Positions 26,373-35,670 of a DNA stretch of 64,000 nucleotides are shown piece after piece; position 1 is the first letter of the stretch; every line of letters begins with the position of its first letter. Position numbers and translations under genes: made by a program. The notes under the pieces were generated by a model. The model searched no databases and was not told where the DNA came from. It was given only the letters and a program-made list of their open reading frames with translations. Source of the DNA: Comamonas sp009360615 (GTDB lineage Bacteria > Pseudomonadota > Gammaproteobacteria > Burkholderiales > Burkholderiaceae_C); NCBI RefSeq assembly GCF_035784015.1, contig NZ_JALKOW010000001.1; one strand, given 5' to 3'.

Positions 26373-26400
26373 ACCGGGCCTGAAGAGGTCAGGCCCGGGT
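26373..26400. terminator. Hairpin between convergent MCP and mutS genes
   Basis: The arms ACCGGGCCTGA and TCAGGCCCGGGT form a GC-rich stem of about eleven pairs in the 62-bp convergent gap. The short T run after it (TTTG) makes it a plausible but not ideal intrinsic terminator. Confidence 0.6.
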
Positions 26401-26428
26401 TTGGGTTCGCAAGGCTTGGAACCTCTTC

Positions 26429-29095
26429 TCAGCTGGCGCTGGTACTCAGTTTTTTGAGCTGGTAGAGCACTTCCAGCGCTTCGCGCGGGCTCAGTGCATC
26501 GGGGTTGACGGCGGCCATGGCCTGGTCCAGCGGGCTGGGCGCGGCGCTGGCGTCCAGCAGCTCCGGGGCATCGAACAGATTGACCTGCAGCTCGTTCTCG
26601 CCGGCCTGCGATTCAAGGGCCTCCAGCGCATGGCGCGCATGGTTGAGAACCCCTGCGGGCATGCCGGCCAGCTTGGCCACCTGGATGCCGTAGCTGCGGC
26701 TGGCGGGGCCGGCCTGAATCTCGTGCAGAAACACGATGTCGCTGCCCGACTCTGCGGCACTGACATGCACGTTGACGGCGGCCTTGGCCTTGGCGGGCAG
26801 CTCGGTCAGCTCGAAGTAGTGGGTGGCAAACAGCGTGAATGCCTTGGTCCTGTCATGCAGCTGGCTGGCAATGCCGCTGGCCAGGGCCAGGCCGTCGAAG
26901 GTGCTGGTGCCGCGGCCGATCTCGTCCATCAGCACCAGGGAGTGGGGCGTGGCCGAATGCAGGATCTGCGCGGCCTCGGTCATCTCCATCATGAAGGTGG
27001 ACTGGGCATTGGCCAGGTCGTCGGCGGCACCGATGCGCGTGTGGATGGCATCGATGGGCCCCAGGCGGCAAGCGCTGGCGGGCACATAGCTGCCCATGCT
27101 GGCCAGCAGCACGATCAAGGCCACCTGGCGCATATAGGTCGACTTGCCGCCCATGTTCGGGCCGGTGATGATCTGCATGCGCGTGTTGAGATTCATGCGC
27201 GTGTGGTTGGCGATGAAGCTGCCGCTGGAGGTCTCGGCCATGCGGGCTTCCACCACGGGGTGGCGGCCGGCCTCGATCTCTATGCAGGGCTGGCTGACGA
27301 ACTGTGGCTCGGCCCAGTTCAGTGTCAGAGAGCGCTCGGCCAGCGTGCACAGAACGTCCAGTGCGGCAATCGCCCGGGCCACGCGCGTGAGTCGGGGCAC
27401 ATGGGGCTGAAGCTGGTCGAGCAGCTGCTCGAAGAGGAACTTCTCGCGCTGCAGCGCGCGCTCCTGGGCCGACAAGGCCTTGTCCTCGAAGGCCTTGAGC
27501 TCGGGCGTGATGTAGCGCTCGGCGTTCTTGAGCGTCTGGCGGCGGCGGAATCGCTCGGGTACCGCGTCCTTGTAGCTGTTGGTGACCTCGATGTAGAAGC
27601 CATGCACCTTGTTGAACTGCACGCGCAGATTGGGAATGCCGGTGAGCAGCTTCTCCTTGGCCTCCAGCTCCAGCAGAAACTCGTCGCAGTTGTTCTGGAT
27701 GGCGCGCAGCTCGTCGAGCTCGGCATCAAAGCCCGTGGCAATCACGCCGCCGTCGCGCACCAGGGCTGCGGGCTCTTCCATGATGGCGCTCGCCAGCAGC
27801 TCGGCGCAGCCTTCGGGTGGCATCAGGTCGCTGAAAATCTGTGTCAGATAGGCCGATGGAGCCTGTCCTGACTGCGCCAGCAGCTTCGCTTTTTCCAGCG
27901 TTCTGGACAGGCCCACCAGCTCGCGTGGGCGCACCTGGCGCAGGGCGATGCGGGCGGTGATGCGCTCCACATCGCTCACGCCCTTGAGCTCGGCACGCAG
28001 GGCCTGCCAGGGCGCCATGCCGGCTCCCGTGCCGCGCAGCACCCCAATGGCTTGCAGGCGTTGCATGGCGGACTTGCGGTTGCGCTCGGGCTCGAGCAGC
28101 CAGGTCTTGAGCAGGCGGCTGCCCATGCCGGTCATGCAGGTGTCCAGCAGCGAAAACAGCGTGGGCGCATCTTCGCCGCGCAGCGTCTTGACCAGCTCCA
28201 GATTGCGGCGTGTGGCCAGCGGCAGTGCAATCAGCTCGTCGTCGCGCTGTACCTGGATGGCGTGGATATGGGTGAGATTGCGGCCCTGGGTGTGTTCGGC
28301 GTATGACAGCAGGGCGGCGCTGGCACCATGGGCCAGCGGCAGGTCCTCGGCCTCCCAGGCCTTGAGGCTGGCCGCGCCCAGCAGCTCGAGCAGCTTGCGC
28401 TCGCCCAGGCCCGGGTCAAACTGCCAGTCGGGGCGAGGAGACAGAGGGCAGGCGATGGCGCCGCTGTGCTTGACGGCAAGCAATGCCTGTTCGAAACGCT
28501 CGGTGACGCCGGCACTGTAGATCACTTCGCTGGGCGCGATGCGCGACAGCCAGGCCCCCAGCTCATCGGCCGCACATTCGGCCATATGGATGCGTCCCTG
28601 GGTCACGGCCATCCAGGCCAGGCCCACGCGCTGGCGACCGGCAGTATGCAGGGCTACCAGAATGGCTTCGCTCTTGTCCGACAGCAGCTCGCTATCCGTC
28701 AGCGTGCCAGGCGTGACCACGCGCACCACCTTGCGCTCCACCGGGCCCTTGCCCACGCCGATCTCGCCGACCTGCTCGCAGATCGCCACCGACTCGCCCA
28801 TTTTGATCAGGCGACCCAGATAGTTTTCCAGGGCGTGAAACGGGACGCCGGCCATGGGAATGGGCTGGCCTGCAGTCTGGCCGCGCGTGGTCAGCGTGAT
28901 GTCCAGCAGGCGCGTGACCTTCTCGGCATCACCGAAGAACAGCTCGTAGAAGTCGCCCATGCGATAGAAAACGAGGGTGTCCGGGTAGTCTTTCTTGATC
29001 GACAGATATTGCGCCATCATCGGCGTATGCCCTGTCAAATCGTTCATATCAGGGAAGTGGGCCAGCGACGGGGTATCTGTGCTTGTCTGGGTCAT
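26429..29095 (-). CDS. mutS: DNA mismatch repair protein MutS
   Basis: MutS recognises mismatches and small loops and starts methyl-directed repair with MutL. This 888-residue protein has the N-terminal mismatch-binding motif FYRMGDFYELF with the wedge Phe and Glu, the connector and lever/clamp domains, and a C-terminal ABC-type ATPase. Walker A is GPNMGGKSTYMRQ (near residue 645), Walker B is LVLMDEIGRGTSTFDG, and the helix-turn-helix dimer region contains GIQVAKLAGMP. The length matches the family. The ATG at 29095 follows GCTGAAGCG; a TTG 18 bases earlier is less likely. It is a single gene between a chemoreceptor gene and a hydroxylase gene. Confidence 0.97.
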   Translation of the reverse strand: MTQTSTDTPSLAHFPDMNDLTGHTPMMAQYLSIKKDYPDTLVFYRMGDFYELFFGDAEKVTRLLDITLTTRGQTAGQPIPMAGVPFHALENYLGRLIKMGESVAICEQVGEIGVGKGPVERKVVRVVTPGTLTDSELLSDKSEAILVALHTAGRQRVGLAWMAVTQGRIHMAECAADELGAWLSRIAPSEVIYSAGVTERFEQALLAVKHSGAIACPLSPRPDWQFDPGLGERKLLELLGAASLKAWEAEDLPLAHGASAALLSYAEHTQGRNLTHIHAIQVQRDDELIALPLATRRNLELVKTLRGEDAPTLFSLLDTCMTGMGSRLLKTWLLEPERNRKSAMQRLQAIGVLRGTGAGMAPWQALRAELKGVSDVERITARIALRQVRPRELVGLSRTLEKAKLLAQSGQAPSAYLTQIFSDLMPPEGCAELLASAIMEEPAALVRDGGVIATGFDAELDELRAIQNNCDEFLLELEAKEKLLTGIPNLRVQFNKVHGFYIEVTNSYKDAVPERFRRRQTLKNAERYITPELKAFEDKALSAQERALQREKFLFEQLLDQLQPHVPRLTRVARAIAALDVLCTLAERSLTLNWAEPQFVSQPCIEIEAGRHPVVEARMAETSSGSFIANHTRMNLNTRMQIITGPNMGGKSTYMRQVALIVLLASMGSYVPASACRLGPIDAIHTRIGAADDLANAQSTFMMEMTEAAQILHSATPHSLVLMDEIGRGTSTFDGLALASGIASQLHDRTKAFTLFATHYFELTELPAKAKAAVNVHVSAAESGSDIVFLHEIQAGPASRSYGIQVAKLAGMPAGVLNHARHALEALESQAGENELQVNLFDAPELLDASAAPSPLDQAMAAVNPDALSPREALEVLYQLKKLSTSAS

Positions 29096-29185
29096 CGCTT
29101 CAGCGTTGTGCAAAACATGGAGCGCCGCGCCGGTGCCGGGCGAGCGCTGAACCTTGCATTATCCGTGAAGGACAAAAGCTGATCC

Positions 29186-30259
29186 TCATGCCGCTTTTTG
29201 CGGTCCGGGGCTGGTGGCCGGCGCTGCCGATCCGGTGTCATCGGCATCGTGGATGGGGCGGTAGCCCGGGCCGAAGGACACGTCGCCCAGCCGCCAGCCA
29301 GCGCGGCAGGTCACAGCACCCCAGAAGCGCTTCAGGGTGTACCACTGCATGGCAATCAGGCCGCGTTCGTTGTCGGCATCGACTTCGGGGTCGCTCACGC
29401 CCGTGGGGCGCAGCTCTTCATCGTGATAGAGGGCCGTGCCGAACAGCTGATCCCACCAGGGCAGGACCTGCCCGAAATTGCAGTTGTGGCGGTCGGGGCG
29501 CTCGGCATCGCGCAGCATGTGGTGGTTGCGGTGAAAGCGGGGGCCGACCAGCAGGCGCTCGCCGATTCGGCCCAGCCATCCCAGGCGCAGCGCGACATTG
29601 GCATGTGAGAAGTTCTGCACCAGCTCGCTGAGCAGGCCAAGCATGGCGAACTCCGAAGGCTCCACGCCCATCGCCAGTCCCACGCCGGCCAGCACGAAGC
29701 TTTGCAGCATGCCGTCCAGATAGTTGCTGCGATCGTTGCTCCAGCAGCTCATCTGGCGCTGGCTGTGGTGCATGCTGTGCATGGCCCACCACCAGGGAAT
29801 GACGTGCTGGGCACGATGCATCCAGTAATACGTGAGGTCGTAGACCACGTAGTACACGCCAAACAATACATAGGGGTGGTCTTCAAACCAGGGAACCCAG
29901 GCCTTGAGGCCGCTGGCCTCCGAGGTGGATGGGCCGCCGCCCAGCATATGGGCGACCGGCATCAGGATCAGAAAGCTGAACAGAGGGAACAGGCCCAGCA
30001 GCATGAGCAGCGTGTAGTTGCGGTCCACCGTGGTGTGGCGGCGGTCGGTCCAGCGCTCGGCCGGGATCAGGCTCTCCAGGGGGCGCATCACGCCGCCGAT
30101 CAGAAACAGCTGCAGCAGCGCAATCAGAATGCCGGCCGCAATCTCGCGCGGATCGCCCGCAGCCTCGGCAATATGCAGCGCGTTGACCACGGGAGTCACC
30201 GCGTGAAGGGATACCCAGTCGATGGCCAGCGTCCAGTGCTGGCTGAAGAAATCCATCAT
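29186..30259 (-). CDS. Sterol desaturase / fatty acid hydroxylase-family protein
   Basis: This 357-residue integral membrane protein belongs to the di-iron fatty acid hydroxylase superfamily. The three histidine clusters are HRAQH (148-152), HSMHH (161-165) and HRNHH (243-247), as needed for a membrane di-iron centre. Hydrophobic helices lie around residues 42-60, 82-105, 130-147 and 185-215. The C-terminal 80 residues are soluble, with a GPGYRPIHD motif often seen in bacterial members. It should hydroxylate or desaturate a lipid, but which one is unknown. Start codons at 30259 and 30256 are adjacent ATGs. It is monocistronic and its 3' end faces mutS on the same strand. Confidence 0.88.
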   Translation of the reverse strand: MMDFFSQHWTLAIDWVSLHAVTPVVNALHIAEAAGDPREIAAGILIALLQLFLIGGVMRPLESLIPAERWTDRRHTTVDRNYTLLMLLGLFPLFSFLILMPVAHMLGGGPSTSEASGLKAWVPWFEDHPYVLFGVYYVVYDLTYYWMHRAQHVIPWWWAMHSMHHSQRQMSCWSNDRSNYLDGMLQSFVLAGVGLAMGVEPSEFAMLGLLSELVQNFSHANVALRLGWLGRIGERLLVGPRFHRNHHMLRDAERPDRHNCNFGQVLPWWDQLFGTALYHDEELRPTGVSDPEVDADNERGLIAMQWYTLKRFWGAVTCRAGWRLGDVSFGPGYRPIHDADDTGSAAPATSPGPQKAA

Positions 30260-30395
30260 ATTGATCTACCCGTTTATCGTCGCTCGGATTCTGGACCTGG
30301 AATTTGTGGATTCTGTGGAGAGAAGCGGAATCCGACATCTGCCCTGGCATGTGGCCAAGAGAGGCTGATGGTGCCGCAGCGGAGCGGCGGCAATG

Positions 30396-30427
30396 AAAAA
30401 GGGCCAGGTCCACCGGACCTGACCCTT
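30396..30427 (-). terminator. Intrinsic terminator of suhB
   Basis: An A run followed by GGGCCAGGTCC / GGACCTGACCC on the plus strand gives a GC-rich stem with a T run for transcripts leaving suhB on the minus strand. Confidence 0.75.
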
Positions 30428-30454
30428 TCCGCAGCCGTGGGCCGACCGCCTTCT

Positions 30455-31375
30455 TTATTCCGCGTTCTTCTGACCGTCTTCGGCAACTGCCTCGGCACCT
30501 TCTTCGGCGGGAGCTTCGAATTCACCGCTCTTGACGGCCTGGCGCACGGCCGCCTTTTCACCGGCGCTGGCAAACTTGCTGTACTTGCCCAGCACGGGGA
30601 TCAGCGTGCCATAGATGCGTGGGTTGGCGGCCAGGATCTCGCGTTGCTCCAGGAAGTCGGCCTCCCCCGTGAAGTTGCCCACCAGGCCACCGGCTTCACT
30701 GACCAGCAAGGAGCCGGCAGCCACGTCCCAGATGGACAGGCCGGACTCGAAGAAGCCGTCGGCAAAGCCGGCGGCCACATAGGCCAGGTCCAGGGCGGCC
30801 GAACCGGGGCGACGCACGCCGGCGGTGCGCTGCATGACCTCGCCCAGCATCAGCATGTACTGCTTGAAGTTGTCGCCGCGGCGGAAGGGGAAGCCCGTGG
30901 AGATCAGGCAGTCGCGCAGCTGGGTACGCTTGGAGACGCGAATGCGGCGCTCGTTCAGATAGGCGCCGCGGCCCTTGGTAGCCGTGAACAGGTCGTTGCG
31001 GCTGGGGTCATAGATCACGGCGTGCTCGATCTTGCCCTTGTATGCCAGGGCAATGCTCACGCAGTACACGGGGAAGCCGTGGATGAAGTTCGTGGTGCCG
31101 TCCAGGGGATCGATGATCCAGACATGGTCGGAGTTCTTGGCTCCGTGCTCGCTGCCCGATTCTTCGGCCAGGATGGAGTGCTGGGGGTAGGCGTTGAGCA
31201 GCGTTTCGATGATGATGCGCTCGGCCGCCTGGTCTACCTCGGTCACAAAGTCGTTCACCTGCTTTTGCGCAACGCGCACCGATTCCACATCCAGTGCGGC
31301 ACGGTTGATGAGGGCGCCAGCGGCGCGAGCAGCCTTGATGGCCACGTTGAGCATGGGGTGCAGGGAGTTCGACAT
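30455..31375 (-). CDS. suhB: Inositol-1-monophosphatase SuhB
   Basis: This 306-residue protein is an inositol monophosphatase-family phosphatase, which in proteobacteria also acts in rRNA transcription antitermination. Metal-binding motifs are LAEESG (69-74), WIIDPLDGTTNFIHG (86-100) and WDVAAGSLLVSEAGG (about 215-229). The C-terminal 45 residues after GKYSKF are an acidic Glu/Ala-rich extension beyond the enzyme core. The ATG at 31375 gives the conserved opening SNSLHPMLNVAIKAARAAG; an earlier frame start adds twelve unlikely residues. It is divergent from trmJ, a common arrangement in beta- and gammaproteobacteria. The terminator at 30396-30427 ends the gene. Confidence 0.93.
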   Translation of the reverse strand: MSNSLHPMLNVAIKAARAAGALINRAALDVESVRVAQKQVNDFVTEVDQAAERIIIETLLNAYPQHSILAEESGSEHGAKNSDHVWIIDPLDGTTNFIHGFPVYCVSIALAYKGKIEHAVIYDPSRNDLFTATKGRGAYLNERRIRVSKRTQLRDCLISTGFPFRRGDNFKQYMLMLGEVMQRTAGVRRPGSAALDLAYVAAGFADGFFESGLSIWDVAAGSLLVSEAGGLVGNFTGEADFLEQREILAANPRIYGTLIPVLGKYSKFASAGEKAAVRQAVKSGEFEAPAEEGAEAVAEDGQKNAE

Positions 31376-31632
31376 AAATTGTGAGTGCGTTGGCGATGCA
31401 GCCAGCATCAAAACTGGGCTGAACTACGCGGGTAAGAACGTAAAAGCCGCGACCGGCGATGCGGGGCGGCGACAATGGGCGCAATTCTACCCAGCCTGCG
31501 CTTTTTCTGCTTGCTCGTCCCGGCGGTCCGAGGGTCTTCTCTGCGGCACTTGCGGATGCGAGAGAGAACGGGCAGCGTAGGCTGCTGTCTTATCAAGGCC
31601 ACAAGTGGGGCCTTTTGAATGGTTCTGCGTTG

Positions 31633-32433
31633 ATGAAAACCCGATTCGTACTGATTGAAACCAGCCATGCCGGCAATGTGGGCGCGGCCGCCCGAGCGCT
31701 CAAGACCATGGGCTTCGACGACCTGGTGCTGGTGCGTCCGCGCTATCGGAACGTGCTGCGCAAGGAAGAGACCATCCAGCGTGCCAGCGGTGCGCTGGAC
31801 GTGCTGGACAAGGCCCGAGTGGTCGATACCCTGGAGGAGGCCCTGGACGGCATCAGCCATATGTGCGCCACGGCGATGACGCCGCGCGACTTCGGTCCGC
31901 CCACACGCACGCCCCGAGAGCATTTTGAGCTGCTCCTGAAAGGAGCGCTGGATACGCGCTCCGCGCCTGCCGAGGAGGCCGCTGTGACCGATAACCAGCC
32001 CACGCCCGGTGCGTCCTGCAACCAGAAGGGCGTGGCCTTTCTGTTCGGCTGCGAGCGCTTTGGCATGAGCAACGACGATGTCTACCGCTGCGATGTGGCG
32101 CTGTCGATTCCGTCCAATCCGCAGTTCGGCTCGCTCAATCTGGGCTCGGCCATTCAGGTCATCGCCTATGACTGGCGCGCGGCGCTTGGCGGTTTTCCCG
32201 TGGTGGAGCACACGTCCGAGGTGCATCGCGCCGACATGGCCCAGGTTCAGGGCATGCTGGGCCATTGGGAGCAGGCTCTGGCCCATATCGGCTTTCTGGA
32301 CCCGGCGGCACCCAAGAAGCTCATGCCGCGGCTTAACCAGCTTTTCAACCGCGCGCAGCTGACCCAGGAAGAAATCCATATTCTTCGCGGTGTTGCCAAA
32401 GCCATGCTGCAGAGCCAGCCACCAACCCGCTAG
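31633..32433 (+). CDS. trmJ: tRNA (cytidine/uridine-2'-O-)-methyltransferase TrmJ
   Basis: TrmJ methylates the ribose of nucleotide 32 in several tRNAs using S-adenosylmethionine. This 266-residue SPOUT-family protein starts with VLIETSHAGNVGAAARALKT. The knot motifs are FLFGCERFGM and LSIPSNPQFGSLNLGSAIQV, and a C-terminal helical extension ends FNRAQLTQEEIHILRGV. A loop of about 25 residues (DTRSAPAEEAAVTDNQPTPG region) interrupts the domain and looks like a lineage-specific insertion. The ATG at 31633 is preferred because the frame upstream has no family similarity. It is followed 37 bp later by cysE on the same strand, so the two probably share a transcript. Confidence 0.92.
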   Translation: MKTRFVLIETSHAGNVGAAARALKTMGFDDLVLVRPRYRNVLRKEETIQRASGALDVLDKARVVDTLEEALDGISHMCATAMTPRDFGPPTRTPREHFELLLKGALDTRSAPAEEAAVTDNQPTPGASCNQKGVAFLFGCERFGMSNDDVYRCDVALSIPSNPQFGSLNLGSAIQVIAYDWRAALGGFPVVEHTSEVHRADMAQVQGMLGHWEQALAHIGFLDPAAPKKLMPRLNQLFNRAQLTQEEIHILRGVAKAMLQSQPPTR

Positions 32434-32470
32434 ACTTCACTGGCTAAACATTTCCTCACGTTGTTATTTG

Positions 32471-33307
32471 ATGCTTGATCGCCTGCGCTCCGACATCCAG
32501 TGCATTCTTGACCGCGACCCCGCGGCACGCAGCACCTGGGAGGTCATCACCTGTTATCCGGGGCTGCACGCCATCTGGCTGCAGCGCCCTGCGCACTGGT
32601 GCTGGACGCATGGCTTCAAATGGCTGGGCCGATTCATCTCGCACATGGGGCGCTGGTTCACCGGCATTGAAATCCACCCCGGCGCCGTCATCGGCCGCGA
32701 GGTCTTCATCGATCACGGCATGGGTGTCGTGATCGGTGAAACTGCCGTGGTGGGCGATGGCTGCACCATCTATCACGGCGTGACGCTGGGCGGAACCTCG
32801 CTGTACAAGGGGGCCAAGCGCCACCCGACCCTGGGCAGGAATGTGGTGGTCAGTGCGGGCGCCAAGGTGCTGGGGGGCTTCGAGGTGGGCGATGGTGCCA
32901 AGATCGGCAGCAATGCGGTCGTCATCAAGCCTGTGCCCGCAGGTGCCACGGCCGTCGGCATTCCGGCGCGCATCATTCCCAGCAAGACCGGTCAGAGCGC
33001 CGATGTGACCGAGCATGAGCTGGCTCCCAAGGTCGAGGCCAGGACACAGGCGGCGGCTGTTGTCGACGACGATTGCGGCAAGAGCGGCTTCACCGCCTAT
33101 GGCGTGACGGCCGAAGTCGACCCCGTCGCCCAGGCCATGCGCTCGCTGTCCGAAGGCGCTGCAGGTCACGAAAAACAGATTGCGCTGCTGTGGGCCGCCA
33201 TCGAGAAGCTCTCGATTCAGGGCCATGTCAAGGACTGTGTGCCTTGCGAGTCCGAGCGACCCGAGGCCTTCCGGAAGGACAAGATCGATCAGATTCTCGG
33301 GAAATAG
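32471..33307 (+). CDS. cysE: Serine O-acetyltransferase CysE
   Basis: CysE transfers acetyl from acetyl-CoA to L-serine, the first step of cysteine synthesis. This 278-residue protein has a short N-terminal helical part and the left-handed beta-helix of hexapeptide repeats. The active-site region is IDHGMGVVIGETAVVGDG, and the loop YHGVTLGGTS is also conserved. It resembles the short, plant/Staphylococcus-like CysE class that begins MLDRLRSDIQCILDRDPAA. The last 80 residues after PSKTG are an extra tail containing VKDCVPCESE, seen in betaproteobacterial homologues, and of unknown use. It is downstream of trmJ and ends at a clear terminator. Confidence 0.93.
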   Translation: MLDRLRSDIQCILDRDPAARSTWEVITCYPGLHAIWLQRPAHWCWTHGFKWLGRFISHMGRWFTGIEIHPGAVIGREVFIDHGMGVVIGETAVVGDGCTIYHGVTLGGTSLYKGAKRHPTLGRNVVVSAGAKVLGGFEVGDGAKIGSNAVVIKPVPAGATAVGIPARIIPSKTGQSADVTEHELAPKVEARTQAAAVVDDDCGKSGFTAYGVTAEVDPVAQAMRSLSEGAAGHEKQIALLWAAIEKLSIQGHVKDCVPCESERPEAFRKDKIDQILGK

Positions 33308-33359
33308 CTCCGGATCGCTTGCCTGTCAGGAGACGGTTGATTCAGCTTCGGATCGGGAA

Positions 33360-33385
33360 AGCCGGCGCCTGTCGCCGGCTTTTTT
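33360..33385 (+). terminator. Intrinsic terminator of cysE
   Basis: An 8-bp stem AGCCGGCG / CGCCGGCT followed by a run of six T residues ends the trmJ-cysE transcript. Confidence 0.85.
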
Positions 33386-33472
33386 CATGGTGCTTGCCCG
33401 TAGTCGATTTGAGGGGGGCACGCGTTGCCCATCCGTTCAAGACTGCCTGCCAGTCCCAATCCGAGGCGAGCA

Positions 33473-34135
33473 ATGAAGAATGTGGAACAGGTCCTGCGCC
33501 AGCGCCATTCGGTGCGCGCTTTTTTGTCCAGACCGGTCGGCGCTGAGCAGGTCAGGCAACTGCTGGTGCTGGCCGGGCAGGCAGCCTCCGGTGGCAATCT
33601 CCAGCCCTGGCGCGTGACGGCACTGACGGGCGCAAGCCTGCAGGCCTTGCGCGAGGCCATGGCGGCGGCGCCCCCCGACTCCGATCCGGCCCTGGTCTAC
33701 CCGGCCCGGCTCTGGGAGCCCTATCGCAGTCGCCGCTTTGACAACGGCGAAGCTCTTTATCGCTCCATTGGCCTGGAACGCGAGGACAGGGCTGGGCGGC
33801 TTGCCCAGCTGGCCGCCAACGCCCAGATGTTCGGGGCTCCGGTCGGCGTATTCGTGGCCGTCGAGAAACGCATGCTGCATGCGCAGTGGGTGGACCTGGG
33901 GATATACCTGCAATCGCTGATGCTGCTGGCGGCCGAGAGCGGGCTGGCCACCTGTGCCCAGGGTTTCTGGCGCAACTACAGTGATTTTGTGAGCCGTCAC
34001 CTGGCGCTGCCGCCGGGCTACCAGATCGCCTTTGGCGTGGCGCTCGGTTATGAAGATTCCGCTGCCCCTGTCAACCGCTGGCGTTCCACCAGGGCTGCGC
34101 CCGGGGGCTGGTGCGAGATGCGCGGGTTCGAATGA
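33473..34135 (+). CDS. Nitroreductase-family protein (paralogue 1)
   Basis: This 220-residue protein is an FMN-dependent nitroreductase-fold oxidoreductase. The opening VEQVLRQRHSVRAFLSRPV carries the R-x-S-x-R-x-F motif that contacts FMN phosphate. ASGGNLQPWRVTAL is the second motif, and GLATCAQGFWRNY is the third. It probably reduces nitro, quinone or flavin compounds with NAD(P)H. A clearly related paralogue with the same motifs lies at 35671-36342, on the other side of a LivK-type binding-protein gene. There is no strong ribosome-binding site, but CGAGGCGAGCA precedes the ATG. It is cytoplasmic. Substrate unknown. Confidence 0.9.
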   Translation: MKNVEQVLRQRHSVRAFLSRPVGAEQVRQLLVLAGQAASGGNLQPWRVTALTGASLQALREAMAAAPPDSDPALVYPARLWEPYRSRRFDNGEALYRSIGLEREDRAGRLAQLAANAQMFGAPVGVFVAVEKRMLHAQWVDLGIYLQSLMLLAAESGLATCAQGFWRNYSDFVSRHLALPPGYQIAFGVALGYEDSAAPVNRWRSTRAAPGGWCEMRGFE

Positions 34136-34266
34136 GCCGGGTCTTGATGCCGCTGAAGGCAGGTGCATGGCGCTTTGACTGGCGCGACAAGATGGGGGCG
34201 ATGAAGCCGAAGGCAGGACGCCGGGCGCCATGCAGACAGCCCGGCTGCTTCCTCAATGGCGGTCGC

Positions 34267-35487
34267 TCACTTCCACAGCGCGCACTTGCTTTCTTCCTTG
34301 GTGGTGAAGATCTGGTCGCCGGGCAGGGTCTTGAGCACCTTGAAGTAGTCCCAGGCCTTCTTCGATTCGGCCGGTGCCTTGACCTGCAGCAGATACATGT
34401 CGTGGGCATAGCGGCCGTCGGGGCGGACCACGCCCTTGGCATAGAAATCCGACAGCGGGGTGGATTTGAAGCCGGCCATGATCTTGTCGGCATCGGTCGT
34501 GCCCAGCTTCTCGGCCAGCTTCAGATACTGCATGGCGGCCGAGTAGTTGGCAGCCTGCAGCGAGGTGGGCATCTTCTTGAATCTGGCGAAGAAACGATCC
34601 GAGAACTTGCGGCTTTCGGGGTTCAGGTCCCAATGCCAGCTATCGGTGAACATCAGGCCTTCCGTGGCCTTGAGGCCCAGGCTGTGGATGTCGGAGCTGA
34701 ACAGCAACAGGCCGGCGAGCTTCATGGTCTTGGTCAGGCCGAACTCGCGAGCCGACTTGATGGCGTTGATGGTGTCGCCGCCGGCGTTGGCCAGACCCAG
34801 GATCTGGGCCCTGGAGTTCTGTGCCTGCAGCAGAAAGGAGGAGAAGTCCGCCGTGTTCAGCGGGTGCTTCACGTCACCCTGTACCTTGCCGCCGGAGGCG
34901 TTGATGACGCGGGTGGTGTCGGCCTCCAGGGCCTGTCCAAAGGCGTAATCTGCCGTCAGGAAGAACCAGCTCTTGCCGCCCAGCTCCACCACGGCCTTGC
35001 CCGTCCCCTTGGCCAGTGCCACGGTGTCGTAGGCATAGTGCACGAAATAGGGGCTGCACTGCTCGTTGGTCAGCGCCGAGGTGCCCGCGCCGTTGATGAG
35101 GTAGACCTTCTTCTTCTCGTCGGCCACCTTGCCCATGGCCAGGCCTGCGCTGGACGTGGTGCCACCGATCAGCATGCTCATGCCCTGGGTGTCGAACCAC
35201 TCGCGCGCCTTGCTGGCCGCGATATCCGCCTTGTTCTGGTGGTCGGCCGTCAGCACCTCGACGGGCTTGCCCAGCAGCTTGCCACCGAAGTCGTCCACGG
35301 CCATCTGCACGGCCAGAGCGCCGCCCTTGCCGTCCACATCGGAGTAGAGCCCCGACATATCGGTAATGAAGCCGATGCGAATCTTGTCCTGCGCCTGGGC
35401 GCCGGCAGCAGCCAGCAGGCAGCCCAGTGCCAGCGTCATTGTTCTGGGTGAGAAAGCGGTAGCGGAGCAAACAGAGCGAGGCTTCAT
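34267..35487 (-). CDS. Branched-chain amino acid-type ABC transporter substrate-binding protein (paralogue 1)
   Basis: This 406-residue protein is a LivK/peripla_BP_6-type solute-binding protein with a signal peptide ending AGAQAQ and mature opening DKIRIGFITDMSGLYSDV. Other family features are LTADHQNKADIAASKAREW, the paired-lobe segments FFLTADYAFG and ILGLANAGGDTINAIK, and the late DMYLLQVKAPAES. No permease or ATPase genes are nearby. A full-length paralogue lies at 42256-43464. These proteins are often specific for aromatic acids in Comamonadaceae, not for amino acids, but the ligand here is unknown. The ATG at 35487 has AGGAG eight bases upstream. It is flanked on both sides by plus-strand nitroreductase genes. 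Confidence 0.88.
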   Translation of the reverse strand: MKPRSVCSATAFSPRTMTLALGCLLAAAGAQAQDKIRIGFITDMSGLYSDVDGKGGALAVQMAVDDFGGKLLGKPVEVLTADHQNKADIAASKAREWFDTQGMSMLIGGTTSSAGLAMGKVADEKKKVYLINGAGTSALTNEQCSPYFVHYAYDTVALAKGTGKAVVELGGKSWFFLTADYAFGQALEADTTRVINASGGKVQGDVKHPLNTADFSSFLLQAQNSRAQILGLANAGGDTINAIKSAREFGLTKTMKLAGLLLFSSDIHSLGLKATEGLMFTDSWHWDLNPESRKFSDRFFARFKKMPTSLQAANYSAAMQYLKLAEKLGTTDADKIMAGFKSTPLSDFYAKGVVRPDGRYAHDMYLLQVKAPAESKKAWDYFKVLKTLPGDQIFTTKEESKCALWK

Positions 35488-35670
35488 CAGAGTCATCTCC
35501 TGGGATGGTGAGTACCCGGTCACTGCGACGGGCAGCGAGCATGGTCGCAGCTGGCGCAGGCTGCGCCATCAGGGCAAGCACCGGGGCGGCGGGCCCGGGT
35601 ATCCGGCGCGACCCGGGACAAGGCCGCAAGCTCCTACACTGCAGTGCAGCCATTTCGGAGAGAACAAGCG

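Noticed and set aside
34124..34134. A tRNA T-loop-like sequence GGGTTCGAATG
   Set aside because: It lies inside the end of a nitroreductase gene and no cloverleaf can be formed around it.
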